DNA of 64,000 bases from Fusobacterium ulcerans. GTDB lineage: Bacteria; Fusobacteriota; Fusobacteriia; Fusobacteriales; Fusobacteriaceae. The translations under genes and the position numbers were made by a program. Location of the stretch: the NCBI RefSeq assembly GCF_003019675.1, contig NZ_CP028105.1:1938282-2002281 (forward strand), written 5' to 3'. Below, piece after piece: positions 18,979 through 28,111 of the stretch. Each line of letters opens with the position of its first letter. The stretch's first letter is position 1. The notes beneath the pieces are model-generated. The model saw nothing but the letters and a program-made list of their open reading frames with translations, was not told the origin of the DNA and made no database searches.

Positions 18979-19881
18979 TTATTTCATTCCTTTTGCAGCA
19001 TTTGCTTCAAGAACTTTTTTAATAGCTTCTACTCCAGCTTCTGGAACTTGACAGAAAGGTTTTCTGCATTTTCCAACAGGGAATCCAAGAAGAGATACAG
19101 CTGTTTTTACAATTGTATTTGGGTTTCCAAATTTAAAACAATCTCTGAAAGAACGAATACTATCTTGAATTTCTCTAGCTTTTTCTAAATCTCCAGCTAC
19201 AAAAGTATCATAGATAGAAGCCATTGTAGAAGGGAAAACGTTGGCACAACCAGCTATTCCTCCTTTTCCTCCAGCTAAAAGACACCATAAGATAAGAGAG
19301 TCATTTCCTGACAGTACAGCAAAATCTTTTCTGTATCTTGTTTTTTCTATATATTGAAGCATATTATCAAAGTTTCCGCTGCTGTCTTTTACTCCAACTA
19401 TATTAGGGATTTTACTTAATTTTTCAACTGTAGCAGGGGCTAAGGCATTTCCTGTTCTTGCTGGGATATTGTATAAAACTATTGGAAGATCTACAGCTTC
19501 AGCCACTTCTCTATAGTGCTCATAAAGTTCATCTTGAGATGCAGCAGCAAATGATGGAGTGATGATAGAAAGAACATCTATTCCTATCTCTTTAGCTTTT
19601 AGAGATAATTCTATCGTTTCTTTTGTACTTACACAGCCAGTTCCACCATACACAGGAACTCTTCCTTTTGCTTCATCTACTACTATTTTCAAAACCTGTT
19701 CTTTTTCTTCACGGCTTAATATGTAAGCTTCTCCATTTGTTCCAAGAGGAAATAATGCATGTATTCCTGATTTGATTTGATGATTTACTTGATTTCTCAA
19801 TTCTTTTTCATTTATTGTTTCGTCAGCATTCATAGGAGTTAATAGAGGTACTATAACTCCTTTTATTTCTACATTTTTCAT
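18979..19881 (-). CDS. DapA/NanA superfamily lyase or dehydratase
   Basis: A class I, Schiff-base forming TIM-barrel enzyme of 300 residues. GTNGEAYILS is the substrate carboxylate-binding loop, LYNIPARTG carries the catalytic tyrosine and VGVKDSSGN the Schiff-base lysine. True DapA is possible from fold, but the neighbours (sugar-acid kinase, YhcH-like protein, TRAP transporter) argue for cleavage of a 2-keto-3-deoxy sugar acid to pyruvate and an aldehyde, as N-acetylneuraminate lyase does. It lies in a tight series of minus-strand genes. The exact substrate is not readable. Confidence 0.85.
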   Translation of the reverse strand: MKNVEIKGVIVPLLTPMNADETINEKELRNQVNHQIKSGIHALFPLGTNGEAYILSREEKEQVLKIVVDEAKGRVPVYGGTGCVSTKETIELSLKAKEIGIDVLSIITPSFAAASQDELYEHYREVAEAVDLPIVLYNIPARTGNALAPATVEKLSKIPNIVGVKDSSGNFDNMLQYIEKTRYRKDFAVLSGNDSLILWCLLAGGKGGIAGCANVFPSTMASIYDTFVAGDLEKAREIQDSIRSFRDCFKFGNPNTIVKTAVSLLGFPVGKCRKPFCQVPEAGVEAIKKVLEANAAKGMK

Positions 19882-19899
19882 TTATATTTTCCCCCTTGA

Positions 19900-21426
19900 T
19901 TAAATAGTGATTTCTTTTTCAAATTCTTTAGATTCTTCTGGATAATCCAGTCTCATGTGAGTTCCTCTGCTCTCTTTACGTTCAGAAGCAGCTTTCAGCA
20001 TGAAGTAAATAGACTCTGCTATTTGTAAAGTTTCTGTATCCTTAACTAATTCATCTTTTTCCAAGATATCAGCAATTATTTTCTTAGCTTCTTCCAATAT
20101 TTTTCCATCTCTGTATATTCCCAAAGCTTTAACAGCTATTTCTTTTATTTGAGGAACATACTTATTATATATCTCTTTGTCTGTGTTGTATTCAATAGGA
20201 AATTCTTTCTTTACTTCTGTTTTGTTTGCAGCAGCTTTAACAACTGCCTGCCCACAAAGCAACCCTGAAAGAACTGCCTGACTGGCTGCATTTCCAGCAC
20301 AACGACAAGCTCCATGAAGTCCTCCACAAGCTTCACCAATAGCATAGAATCCCTTAACTGTAGATTCATAATTACTATCCACTTTGATTCCACCAGAGAA
20401 ACTGTGAGCCATAGGGCTTACTTCTAGTAATTGTTCATTAAGGTCTACTCCATTTTCCATCAAACGATCAAAGAACCATGGATAAGCTTTCAGCACTTCT
20501 CTATCTATATGTCTTAAATCAACATAAACTCCTCCATGCTCAGTTCCATTTCCTAGATTAACTTCCTTCCATATCTGTTTATTCAGCAACGTCTTAGGTG
20601 AACCAGCTTCTCCCTGTGGTCTTACTTTAAGAAGGAATCTATCCCCTTTTGAATTTAGCAGATGAGCTCCCTCCCCAAGCATAGCAGTAGGGCAAGGTTC
20701 TCCAACTGCTCCAGGAGGATATGCTACAACCATAGGCTCATATTCTAAGAACTCTACATCTATTAAATCTGCTCCAGCTTCTTTAGCTATTGACAGAGTA
20801 TTTCCTTTGATATCCATTGGATAAGTAGAAGAACCAAATAGATTTCCTACACCACCCCATGCAGCTATGACAGTTTCAGAATAAACATTTTCTAAATTTC
20901 CGTTTTTATCTTTAACTGTGATTCCATAGACCTTATTTTTCTCACTTAGAACTTTTACACATTCATATCCTTCATAGAATTTAACTCCTTTTTCTTTTAA
21001 AGAAGCTATTAATTTATCAACAATTTCTACTCCTATTAACTCTTTAGTAGAACATAGTGATCTTGGGAATGTGTGTCCAGATACATGTCTAAGTTTTGTA
21101 GTTCCATCAGGATTCTTAGCAAATTCTATTCCCCATCTAGTAAGGAGGTCATATCCGTTCATTGTATTTTCAGCCATTTCATTTACAAGCTTTCTATTGG
21201 CTACTCTATAACCAGCATTAAACATATCATCTGCATATTTTTCTATAGTATCTCCATAAGGATTGTCAGGTAAAACAAAATTTATTGCAGCAATAACTGG
21301 ACTTCCTCCATATCCCTTAGTATAAATTGCAATATCTCTTATACCAAGTTCATACATTCTTGCTGCTGATGCCAGAGCCGCTAACCCCATCCCAGCAATA
21401 ACAACTTCATGATGTGTATATTCCAT
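19900..21426 (-). CDS. FAD-dependent oxidoreductase, fumarate reductase/aspartate oxidase type
   Basis: 508-residue soluble flavoprotein. The N-terminal VVIAGMGLAALASAARMYELG is a dinucleotide-binding fold and AIGEACGGLHGACRCAGNAASQA is the second FAD contact. The middle region HSFSGGIKVDSNYES matches the substrate-binding segment of succinate dehydrogenase/fumarate reductase flavoproteins. There is no signal peptide, heme or flavin-transferase motif, so it is likely cytoplasmic. In this cluster it would oxidise or reduce a carboxylic intermediate. I do not recognise a characterised orthologue. Confidence 0.8.
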   Translation of the reverse strand: MEYTHHEVVIAGMGLAALASAARMYELGIRDIAIYTKGYGGSPVIAAINFVLPDNPYGDTIEKYADDMFNAGYRVANRKLVNEMAENTMNGYDLLTRWGIEFAKNPDGTTKLRHVSGHTFPRSLCSTKELIGVEIVDKLIASLKEKGVKFYEGYECVKVLSEKNKVYGITVKDKNGNLENVYSETVIAAWGGVGNLFGSSTYPMDIKGNTLSIAKEAGADLIDVEFLEYEPMVVAYPPGAVGEPCPTAMLGEGAHLLNSKGDRFLLKVRPQGEAGSPKTLLNKQIWKEVNLGNGTEHGGVYVDLRHIDREVLKAYPWFFDRLMENGVDLNEQLLEVSPMAHSFSGGIKVDSNYESTVKGFYAIGEACGGLHGACRCAGNAASQAVLSGLLCGQAVVKAAANKTEVKKEFPIEYNTDKEIYNKYVPQIKEIAVKALGIYRDGKILEEAKKIIADILEKDELVKDTETLQIAESIYFMLKAASERKESRGTHMRLDYPEESKEFEKEITI

Positions 21427-21445
21427 ATTTATATCCCCTTTTTTA

Positions 21446-21889
21446 TTATTTTGGTAATTTTAAAACAAGCTTTTTATATCTTGTTGAGAACTCTGTATGT
21501 CTTACTGCTTTATGCCCATCATGTGGGAAGCAGATATAGAACATTCCCGGAGTTATTTTCATTCTGTTTTCAAGACTGCCATTCTTGTAATAAGTAGCAT
21601 CTTTTGTTTCATTATATGGTTCTGGATCAAATAATTCTTTATGCTCAGCCCAGGCAAGGACTTCAGACCCTTCTAAAAGAATCTGAATGTCTATATATTT
21701 GTCATGAGTTTCGAAATTTCCTTCTGCAATTCCTTTAGTAACGCCCTCTTGAACCATGAAGAATCCCCAGTCATATTCATATCTTCCAGTTTCAAAAGTT
21801 TTAAATTCTCCTAATGTTTTAACTGCCGCAGAAAGATTTTTTACCATTCCTTCATAAAATGATATATTTTCTATTTTATCTATTATCAT
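21446..21889 (-). CDS. YhcH/YjgK/YiaL family protein (NanQ-like anomerase)
   Basis: A 147-residue cupin-like protein of the DUF386 family. The family hallmarks are present: FETHDKYIDIQILLEG and FPHDGHKAVRH, with histidines and glutamate that bind a metal. E. coli YhcH (NanQ) opens the ring of N-acetylneuraminate before the lyase acts. The same pairing with a NanA-type lyase is seen here, so it probably speeds ring opening of a cyclic keto-acid. It sits between the flavoprotein and TRAP genes with 10-20 base gaps. Confidence 0.87.
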   Translation of the reverse strand: MIIDKIENISFYEGMVKNLSAAVKTLGEFKTFETGRYEYDWGFFMVQEGVTKGIAEGNFETHDKYIDIQILLEGSEVLAWAEHKELFDPEPYNETKDATYYKNGSLENRMKITPGMFYICFPHDGHKAVRHTEFSTRYKKLVLKLPK

Positions 21890-21900
21890 TTAATTACTCC

Positions 21901-23790
21901 TTATGCTTCTACTGGAACTTTTTTCTTTTTAAGAAGACCAGTTGTAATGATGTATACTCCAATAACTAATCCAATTATATCTGTTATAGTTTCTGGGGCT
22001 ATCATGCAGAGAGCACCAATAAAGAGGATTCCTCTGTTGAACTTGTTTAGTGGTGCTACCATATATCCTGAAATTGCTCCTGCAAGAAGATATGTTCCAA
22101 AGAACAAGATAGCTGTAGCTTTAGCAATTTCTGCTGGAGTTCCCATTAACAGAAGTTCAGGATTGTAAACAAATACAAATGGTACTAAGAAAGCAACCAG
22201 TGCATACATAAATCCTGTGAATCCTGTTTTCAAAGAATCGGCACCAGCTATTCCTGCTGCTGTATATGAAGCAAGACATACTGGAGGAGTAATTTGAGCC
22301 ATTATTCCAAAGTAGAATACGAACATATTTGCAGATAATGGATTTACATTAAGTTTTATTAATACAGGTACAAAAAGTATGTTTGATACAAGGTAAGCAG
22401 CAACTGTAGGAAGAGCCATACCAAGAAGCATACATCCAAACATTGCTATTATAAGAGCTATACTTAAATGAGAAGTACCTATTTTAGCAATTATATTAGA
22501 GAATCTTGTAGCAAGTCCTGATTGTATAACAACACCAATGATTATTCCACAAGCAGCAGTAGGAATAGCAATATTAGAAGCTTGCTTTACACCATCTACA
22601 GCAGTATTGGCTGTTGTAGCAAGAGCCTGATAATATTTTCCCCCTTTGTAGAACTTACTGAATAAGTTACAAAGCAGAACTGCAAATATACCAACCATTC
22701 CACTTCTCATCAATGATTTTCCTGAGATGATGTATATAACAAGAACAATAGCAGGAATTATCATATAGACTCTCTCAAGAAGAGGATCTTTTATTTCAAT
22801 AGTCACAGCTTCTTTATCAGAATCAATAGCTTCTTTTTTAGCCATGAATGTAACAAGAAAGAATACTGACCCATAATATGCAAGAGCTGGAATAATTGCT
22901 GCAAAAGCTACTGTTTTATATGGAACTCCAAGCATTTCTGCCATGATGAAAGCTCCTACTCCCATGATTGGAGGCATAATCTGTCCACCTGTAGAAGCAA
23001 CAGCTTCAATAGCTCCAGCCTGATGAGGTTCATATCCTACTTTTTTCATCATAGGGATAGTCATAACTCCAGTAGTTGATACATTGGCAACAGCACTTCC
23101 AGATATCATTCCCATAAGTCCAGAAGAGATGATGGCAGCTTTCGCTGGTCCACCAGCACTTTTATTAGAGAATTTCATACCGAAATCTATAAGCAGCTGA
23201 CCTCCACCACATTGAGAGAAGAATGCTCCAAATAGAATAAAGTAGAATAAGCTTGTTGCTGAAGTATATAGAGGTGTTCCAAATATTCCTCCAGAACCAA
23301 GCATCATTGTTTCAGTAAAGCTTCTCATATTTGTACCTTTGAAATACAATATTCCTGGGCAGTACATTCCAAGCCAGTCATATATTATAAATAGAAGTAT
23401 AAATATGAAAAGAATTTTTCCAAGAGTTCTACGAACAGCTTCCAGCAGGATTATTATACAGATAACAGTTGCTGCTTTGTCCAGAGCAGTAACAATATCT
23501 ACATATTGTACTCTGATACTAAGACGAGGAAACTCAACTATTGTATAGTAAAGAAGAAAGATGATACCAGCAAAAAATGGGATATCCAACAATTTCATCC
23601 ATTTTTTTCCAGAATTTTTGTCAGCAGGATTCACTATAAAAATAACTAAAAGGGCCAAAATCAAGTGCATTGGATTTTGAAGCATAGGGTCCAACGGTTT
23701 TATCAAAGCTAAATATAACTGGAATCCAATGAAAATGACAACAATTGTATTTAGAATATAATTTCGTATACTATTAGAACTTTTTTCCAT
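21901..23790 (-). CDS. TRAP transporter, fused small and large membrane subunits (TAXI type)
   Basis: 629-residue membrane protein with about 16 to 18 hydrophobic segments. The N-terminal part corresponds to the small DctQ-like subunit. The larger remainder has DctM motifs such as GLMGMISGSAVANVSTTGVMTIPMM (in shorter blocks) and MGMALPTVAAYLVSN. This fused form goes with TAXI receptors, whose gene lies just upstream. Transport should be driven by sodium or protons. It carries the cluster substrate, which is probably an acidic sugar derivative. Confidence 0.92.
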   Translation of the reverse strand: MEKSSNSIRNYILNTIVVIFIGFQLYLALIKPLDPMLQNPMHLILALLVIFIVNPADKNSGKKWMKLLDIPFFAGIIFLLYYTIVEFPRLSIRVQYVDIVTALDKAATVICIIILLEAVRRTLGKILFIFILLFIIYDWLGMYCPGILYFKGTNMRSFTETMMLGSGGIFGTPLYTSATSLFYFILFGAFFSQCGGGQLLIDFGMKFSNKSAGGPAKAAIISSGLMGMISGSAVANVSTTGVMTIPMMKKVGYEPHQAGAIEAVASTGGQIMPPIMGVGAFIMAEMLGVPYKTVAFAAIIPALAYYGSVFFLVTFMAKKEAIDSDKEAVTIEIKDPLLERVYMIIPAIVLVIYIISGKSLMRSGMVGIFAVLLCNLFSKFYKGGKYYQALATTANTAVDGVKQASNIAIPTAACGIIIGVVIQSGLATRFSNIIAKIGTSHLSIALIIAMFGCMLLGMALPTVAAYLVSNILFVPVLIKLNVNPLSANMFVFYFGIMAQITPPVCLASYTAAGIAGADSLKTGFTGFMYALVAFLVPFVFVYNPELLLMGTPAEIAKATAILFFGTYLLAGAISGYMVAPLNKFNRGILFIGALCMIAPETITDIIGLVIGVYIITTGLLKKKKVPVEA

Positions 23791-23807
23791 TTTATCTCCT
23801 TTTTATA

Positions 23808-23832
23808 TAAGGGTGATCAAAGATCACCCTTA
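23808..23832 (-). terminator. Strong intercistronic stem-loop between TAXI receptor and TRAP permease genes
   Basis: TAAGGGTGATC pairs perfectly with GATCACCCTTA around a three-base loop. In the direction of transcription no T run follows, so it probably protects the receptor message or causes partial termination, giving more receptor than permease. Confidence 0.75.
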
Positions 23833-23860
23833 GTATTATCACATTCAGTTAAAGTTAATT

Positions 23861-24886
23861 TTATTTTAAGTATCCTTTTTCTTTGTAGTATCTCTCTGCA
23901 CCTGGATGTAATTTAACTCCAGTTTGTGCAGGAGTTCCTGCTGTTGCAGGATTAAAGTAAGATAGAGCTGCAAGTTGAGAAGCAAGTTCATCTTTTCCTT
24001 CACAAAGAGATTTAGCTAAACTGTAAGCTGTATCATTATCCATATTTTTATGAACAAGAATAACTTGTTGAGAACCAACAGATTTAATAACATTTGTTTG
24101 TCCATTCCATGTATTAGCGTCAATATCAATATAGTCAAATCCTGCATTTGCAAGTTTGTTCAAAGTATCTTGACTTAATTGAGGGAAATACATAGCTTTA
24201 GTCATACAAAGTTCAGTAGTATTTGCCTGACCAGCTGCAACGTGGTCAATAGTCATATCAGCTTTACCATCTTGAAGATAAATCTTTATAGCATCTCCAC
24301 CTAGTAAATCAACACTTCCACCCCAAGATCTTATATCATCAAATGTGACACCAAAAGTTTCAAAAAGTTTAACTCCAGCTAGATTTCCAAGAGTACCTAT
24401 TTTTTTGATAGCTATTCTTACTGGATATTTTTTTTCTACTAATTCTTCTACTGTTGTAATTCCAGTTTTATCAACAAACTCTTTTGTAAATAAAACGTTT
24501 AAGAAGTCATGTCCTAATCCACCAGCAATAGCTGTTGTAGATTTTGTAGGCTCTTTTCCTAATATTCCAGATTCTTCAGACCATTTTGCTGGACCAGCAT
24601 TACTCATTATAATGTCGCATTGTTCATTTTCCAAAACTATCGGAGCTCCAACTCCACCAGGAGACTCAGTAGTAAGATCAATGTTTGAACCTTCAGGAAG
24701 TCCTTTTAAGAATATATTAGATATGGCAGATGCATATTGATATGCTCCTGTTCCTACTTCTTGAGTAGCAAATGTTAAATGTACTTTTTTACCAGCTGTT
24801 GCTGACGTCGCTGCATCTTCAGATTTTTTCTCACCACAAGCTACGAATGTTCCACATAAACATAACATTAATAACAATTTTTTCAT
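23861..24886 (-). CDS. TAXI family TRAP solute receptor, lipoprotein
   Basis: Substrate-binding subunit of the TRAP transporter, 341 residues. The signal peptide ends in the lipobox FVACG, so it is anchored as a lipoprotein. The mature part has the TAXI-type features: an N-terminal FATQEVGTGAYQYASAISN segment, PVRIAIKKIGTLGN and a helix-rich C-terminal lobe ending HPGAERYYKEKGY. It is transcribed just before the permease gene, separated by a stem-loop. The substrate is unknown; a sugar-acid is inferred from the cluster. Confidence 0.92.
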   Translation of the reverse strand: MKKLLLMLCLCGTFVACGEKKSEDAATSATAGKKVHLTFATQEVGTGAYQYASAISNIFLKGLPEGSNIDLTTESPGGVGAPIVLENEQCDIIMSNAGPAKWSEESGILGKEPTKSTTAIAGGLGHDFLNVLFTKEFVDKTGITTVEELVEKKYPVRIAIKKIGTLGNLAGVKLFETFGVTFDDIRSWGGSVDLLGGDAIKIYLQDGKADMTIDHVAAGQANTTELCMTKAMYFPQLSQDTLNKLANAGFDYIDIDANTWNGQTNVIKSVGSQQVILVHKNMDNDTAYSLAKSLCEGKDELASQLAALSYFNPATAGTPAQTGVKLHPGAERYYKEKGYLK

Positions 24887-24909
24887 GATTTACCCCCAAT
24901 TTTTATATT

Positions 24910-25956
24910 TTATTTTATGTTGTTTTCTGCTAACTTGATTCCATAATCTATTGCATTTATAAGGCTTAGCTCATTTGCTGTTCCAGTTCCTGATTGATCA
25001 AAGGCTGTACCGTGATCTACAGAACTTCTTATTATAGGAAGACCTAAAGTTATATTTACACCAGCAACTGCTTCCCACTTCTGATCTTTTTGATTATATA
25101 CAAATCCTATAACTTTCAGAGGAATATGTCCTTGGTCATGATACATAGCTACAACAATGTCATACCATCCTCCACGAGCTTTAGAAAAGATAGTATCAGG
25201 AGGAATAGGACCTATAACATTGATACCTTCCTGCTGAGCTTTTTCTATTGCAGGAATTATTTCGTCTACTTCTTCTGTACCGAAAAGGCCGTTTTCACCA
25301 CAGTGAGGATTAAGTCCTGCCACTCCAATTTTAGGATTTTTTATTCCAAGTTTTTTACAAGCGTCATCAGCTATTTTTATAACATCATACACTCTTTCTT
25401 TCTTACATCTGTCACAAGCTTCTCTTAAAGATACATGAGTACTTACATGAACAACTCTTAAATTTTCATGAGCAAGCATCATTGTATATTTTTTTGTTTT
25501 TGTGAATTCAGCATAGATTTCAGTATGTCCTGAGTAGTGATGCCCAGCAAGGTTTATAGATTCCTTATTAAGAGCATTTGTAATAGTAGCATCTATTTCA
25601 TTGTTTTGTGCCAGTTCTATTACTTTTTTTACATATTGGAAAGCTGCATTTCCAGCTGCCTTTGAAACTTTTCCAATTTCAAAGTCTTCAGGATTTACAA
25701 TTCCCATATCATAGACATCTACAGTTCCATGTTGGAATAGAGCCTCTGATATATTTTTGATAGAATGAATCTTTAGATTAGTTAATCCTGTGTACTCAAT
25801 AGCTTTCTTCATCACTGAAGCATCTCCTATGATAACAGGTCTGCATCTGTCATAGATGTCTTTGTTGTTTAAAGCTTTAAGAGATATTTCAGGACCTATA
25901 CTTGCTGGATCTCCCATAGTGATTCCTATTATAGGTAGTTTGTTCAATTTTTTCAC
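24910..25956 (-). CDS. PdxA-family 4-phospho-tetronate dehydrogenase
   Basis: 348-residue member of the PdxA family of NAD-dependent oxidative decarboxylases. GITMGDPASIGPE near the start, the metal-binding histidines in NLAGHHYSGHTEIYAE and AMYHDQGHIPLK, and the C-terminal IRSSVDHGTAFD are all present. Beside a DUF1537 kinase this is most likely the PdxA2 subtype that turns phosphorylated threonate or erythronate into dihydroxyacetone phosphate, rather than the vitamin B6 enzyme. It starts only four bases after the alcohol dehydrogenase gene. Confidence 0.9.
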   Translation of the reverse strand: MKKLNKLPIIGITMGDPASIGPEISLKALNNKDIYDRCRPVIIGDASVMKKAIEYTGLTNLKIHSIKNISEALFQHGTVDVYDMGIVNPEDFEIGKVSKAAGNAAFQYVKKVIELAQNNEIDATITNALNKESINLAGHHYSGHTEIYAEFTKTKKYTMMLAHENLRVVHVSTHVSLREACDRCKKERVYDVIKIADDACKKLGIKNPKIGVAGLNPHCGENGLFGTEEVDEIIPAIEKAQQEGINVIGPIPPDTIFSKARGGWYDIVVAMYHDQGHIPLKVIGFVYNQKDQKWEAVAGVNITLGLPIIRSSVDHGTAFDQSGTGTANELSLINAIDYGIKLAENNIK

Positions 25957-25960
25957 CTTC

Positions 25961-27118
25961 CTAATTTAAAACTTTTAAATAAATATTTTTAATATCATCT
26001 AGGCTAAGTTCTTTTAAATTATTTGAAAGCAGTCTAGTTACTTTGCTTCCTGCATCAACTAAGAAATCAAGATCATTCATAGTTACTCCAAATTCTTTTA
26101 AGTTAACAGGTATTTCTGTAACTTCAACAATATTTTTTATTTCATCTATAATATATTGAGCTTTTTCTTCAGAAGTATTTTTGCTCATATCTGGTCTTAA
26201 ACGGTCGCACATTCTTGAAAATTGCTCTAAGCAAGCATCTTTATTGAACTCCATTACTGGACTCATCATTATTGCATTAGAGATTCCATGAGGGATATGA
26301 TATTTTCCTCCTAGCGGGTAAGAAAGTGCATGGACTGCTGTAGTTCCTGATGAAGTTATTGCTATTCCTCCATAAAAGGCTCCCATAAGCATATTAGTTT
26401 TTGCTTCCATATCATCTGGATTCAGATAAGCTTTCCTTATATTATTGAATATAAGTTCTCCCCCAGCCAGTGCATATAAGTCACTGAAAGGATTAGCTTT
26501 CTTAGAAGTAAGACATTCTACACAGTGAGCAAGAGCATCTACTCCAGTAGAAGCTATAAGCTTCTTAGGAAGTTTTTCTATCATTGTAGGATCCAGTATC
26601 ACATAATCAGGAATGAGGCTGTTATTAACAATTCCCACTTTAAGTCCCTCTTCAGGAACAGCAACTATTGAATTGCATGTTGCTTCTGAACCAGTTCCGC
26701 AAGTTGTAGGTATCATTAATGATTTTATCTGTTTGCTTCCTTGTGATGGATTTTTTAAAAGATCTTTTACTGAGTAAGAAGCATCTTTTAAAATAGAACA
26801 TAATTTTGCAATGTCCATTACACTTCCTCCACCTACTGCTATGATAAAATCACTTTTATATTTGTCCAGTTCTTCCATAACCTTTTCTACATCATGGTAG
26901 CTTGGCTCAGTAGCTAGATCATCTATTATGTTGTAATTTACTTTTGTGTTTTCAACTTTTTCAATTATTGCAGAAAAGAAACTGCTTCCTCTAACACCTT
27001 TATCGGTAAATACTATAACATTAGAAACTTTTTCCTTATTTAAAATTGTTTCAATATGCTCTATACTTCCAAACCCTCCATAGACATTAGAAGGGATATT
27101 CATATTGTATGAGTTCAT
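25961..27118 (-). CDS. Iron-containing alcohol dehydrogenase
   Basis: 385-residue group III alcohol dehydrogenase. GGGSVMDIAK is the NAD-binding loop, PTTCGTGSE the conserved turn, and the metal ligands lie in ALAHCVEC and HALSYPLGGKYHIPHG. It is the first gene of the main operon and directly follows the promoter and operator at 27158-27214. It may reduce the aldehyde released by the DapA/NanA-type lyase or oxidise a hydroxy acid substrate. The specific substrate is not known. Confidence 0.92.
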   Translation of the reverse strand: MNSYNMNIPSNVYGGFGSIEHIETILNKEKVSNVIVFTDKGVRGSSFFSAIIEKVENTKVNYNIIDDLATEPSYHDVEKVMEELDKYKSDFIIAVGGGSVMDIAKLCSILKDASYSVKDLLKNPSQGSKQIKSLMIPTTCGTGSEATCNSIVAVPEEGLKVGIVNNSLIPDYVILDPTMIEKLPKKLIASTGVDALAHCVECLTSKKANPFSDLYALAGGELIFNNIRKAYLNPDDMEAKTNMLMGAFYGGIAITSSGTTAVHALSYPLGGKYHIPHGISNAIMMSPVMEFNKDACLEQFSRMCDRLRPDMSKNTSEEKAQYIIDEIKNIVEVTEIPVNLKEFGVTMNDLDFLVDAGSKVTRLLSNNLKELSLDDIKNIYLKVLN

Positions 27119-27157
27119 TTTTCCCCCTTGTAACTTTCAAAGAAAATACTTTTTGTT

Positions 27158-27181
27158 AAATGTCGACAATCAACTTTCTAC
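27158..27181. promoter_or_regulatory. Candidate GntR operator at the start of the catabolic operon
   Basis: Contains the palindrome TGTCGACA (27161-27168) within AAATGTCGACAATC, followed by CTTTCTAC. The same AAATGTCGAC and CTTTCTAC words recur before the GntR gene. It lies just downstream of the promoter -10, where binding would block transcription. Confidence 0.6.
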
Positions 27182-27185
27182 TTGA

Positions 27186-27214
27186 ATGATACCCCCAAAT
27201 TTTTAATTTGTCAA
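27186..27214 (-). promoter_or_regulatory. Promoter of the minus-strand catabolic operon
   Basis: Read on the minus strand, TTGACA (27214-27209) and TATCAT (27191-27186) are separated by 17 bases. It directs transcription of the alcohol dehydrogenase gene and those after it, with a leader of about 60 bases. Confidence 0.8.
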
Positions 27215-27367
27215 TAGAAAATTTTAAAAAAATATTCTGAAAAATTACAAAAAGGTTTTTTATCAGTATGTTTGTATTTGAAATCGAATATAAAAAAACA
27301 AAAGATGAAAATATAAAAAGGACTAAACCATGTAAAATACAAGATTTAGTCCTTAATAGTATAACGA

Positions 27368-28048
27368 TTAAATTTCTTCACTCTTTAAAAGATAATTAAT
27401 AAGAACTTCTCCTGAGTTCATTATATGATCTTTCATTTCTTTTTCTGCTTTTTCTTTATCTTTTTCTTTGATTAGTTCTATAAGTTTGTCATGTACACCA
27501 TATTCAATAGAAAGACTTGAATTTATCAGCATATTGTATTTTGACATTCTCATGTAAAGCTTTGTCTGAAGAACAAAGTTTTCTATTAATTTTTGAAGCT
27601 TTGTATGATTTGATCTCTGACAAATAAGACTATGGAAAGCTACATCACAATTAATAAAATTTTCTACATCTTGTTTTTTTAAGCTTTCTGTCATAGTTTT
27701 AGAAAGAGCTATCATATTTTTTATATCCTCTGGTGTAAAATTATCTATAGCAAGGCTCACTGCCATTCCTTCTAAAAGAGCACGAAGAGAGTAAGTCTCC
27801 TCTATACTTTTTTTATTCAGTGTAGCAACAGTTGCTCCTTTTTTAGGAATATACTCAACAATTCCCTGAGCTGCCAGTTCTCTTATAGCTTCCCTTATTG
27901 GAGCTCTGCTGATGTTCATTTCAGTGGCAATAGTCTGTTCAATTATTTTTTCTCCTGACTTGAGCTCTCCTGTGGCAATAGCTGTAATAATAGAATTTAT
28001 TACTTCAACATATAAATTTGTATTTGATATTGGTTTAAAAGTCCCCAT
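27368..28048 (-). CDS. GntR family regulator, FCD subfamily
   Basis: 226-residue repressor or activator. The N-terminal winged helix has ISRAPIREAIRELAAQGIVEYIPKKGA in typical form. The C-terminal FCD domain is all-helical, with the acidic and histidine residues (DVAFHSLICQRSNH, HDKLIELIKEKD, HIMNSG) that usually bind a metal and a carboxylate ligand. It precedes the catabolic operon on the same strand and is separated by a 249-base region with promoter and operator. It probably senses the pathway substrate and also controls its own gene. Confidence 0.92.
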   Translation of the reverse strand: MGTFKPISNTNLYVEVINSIITAIATGELKSGEKIIEQTIATEMNISRAPIREAIRELAAQGIVEYIPKKGATVATLNKKSIEETYSLRALLEGMAVSLAIDNFTPEDIKNMIALSKTMTESLKKQDVENFINCDVAFHSLICQRSNHTKLQKLIENFVLQTKLYMRMSKYNMLINSSLSIEYGVHDKLIELIKEKDKEKAEKEMKDHIMNSGEVLINYLLKSEEI

Positions 28049-28094
28049 ATTCCTCTCCGTCCTTGTATATTATAATCTTATTATTTTGTTGTTT

Positions 28095-28111
28095 GTAGAA
28101 AGTCGACATTT
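28095..28111. promoter_or_regulatory. Candidate autoregulatory operator of the GntR gene
   Basis: GTAGAAAGTCGACATTT is the reverse complement of the words found in the operon operator at 27158-27181, with the two halves closer by six bases. It lies about 50 bases before the gene, just upstream of a TATAAT-like -10 read on the minus strand. Confidence 0.55.

Noticed and set aside
24910-25956. Vitamin B6 biosynthesis gene pdxA
   Set aside because: The family is right, but neighbours are a four-carbon acid kinase and transporter, and no other B6 genes are present, so the PdxA2-like catabolic role is favoured.
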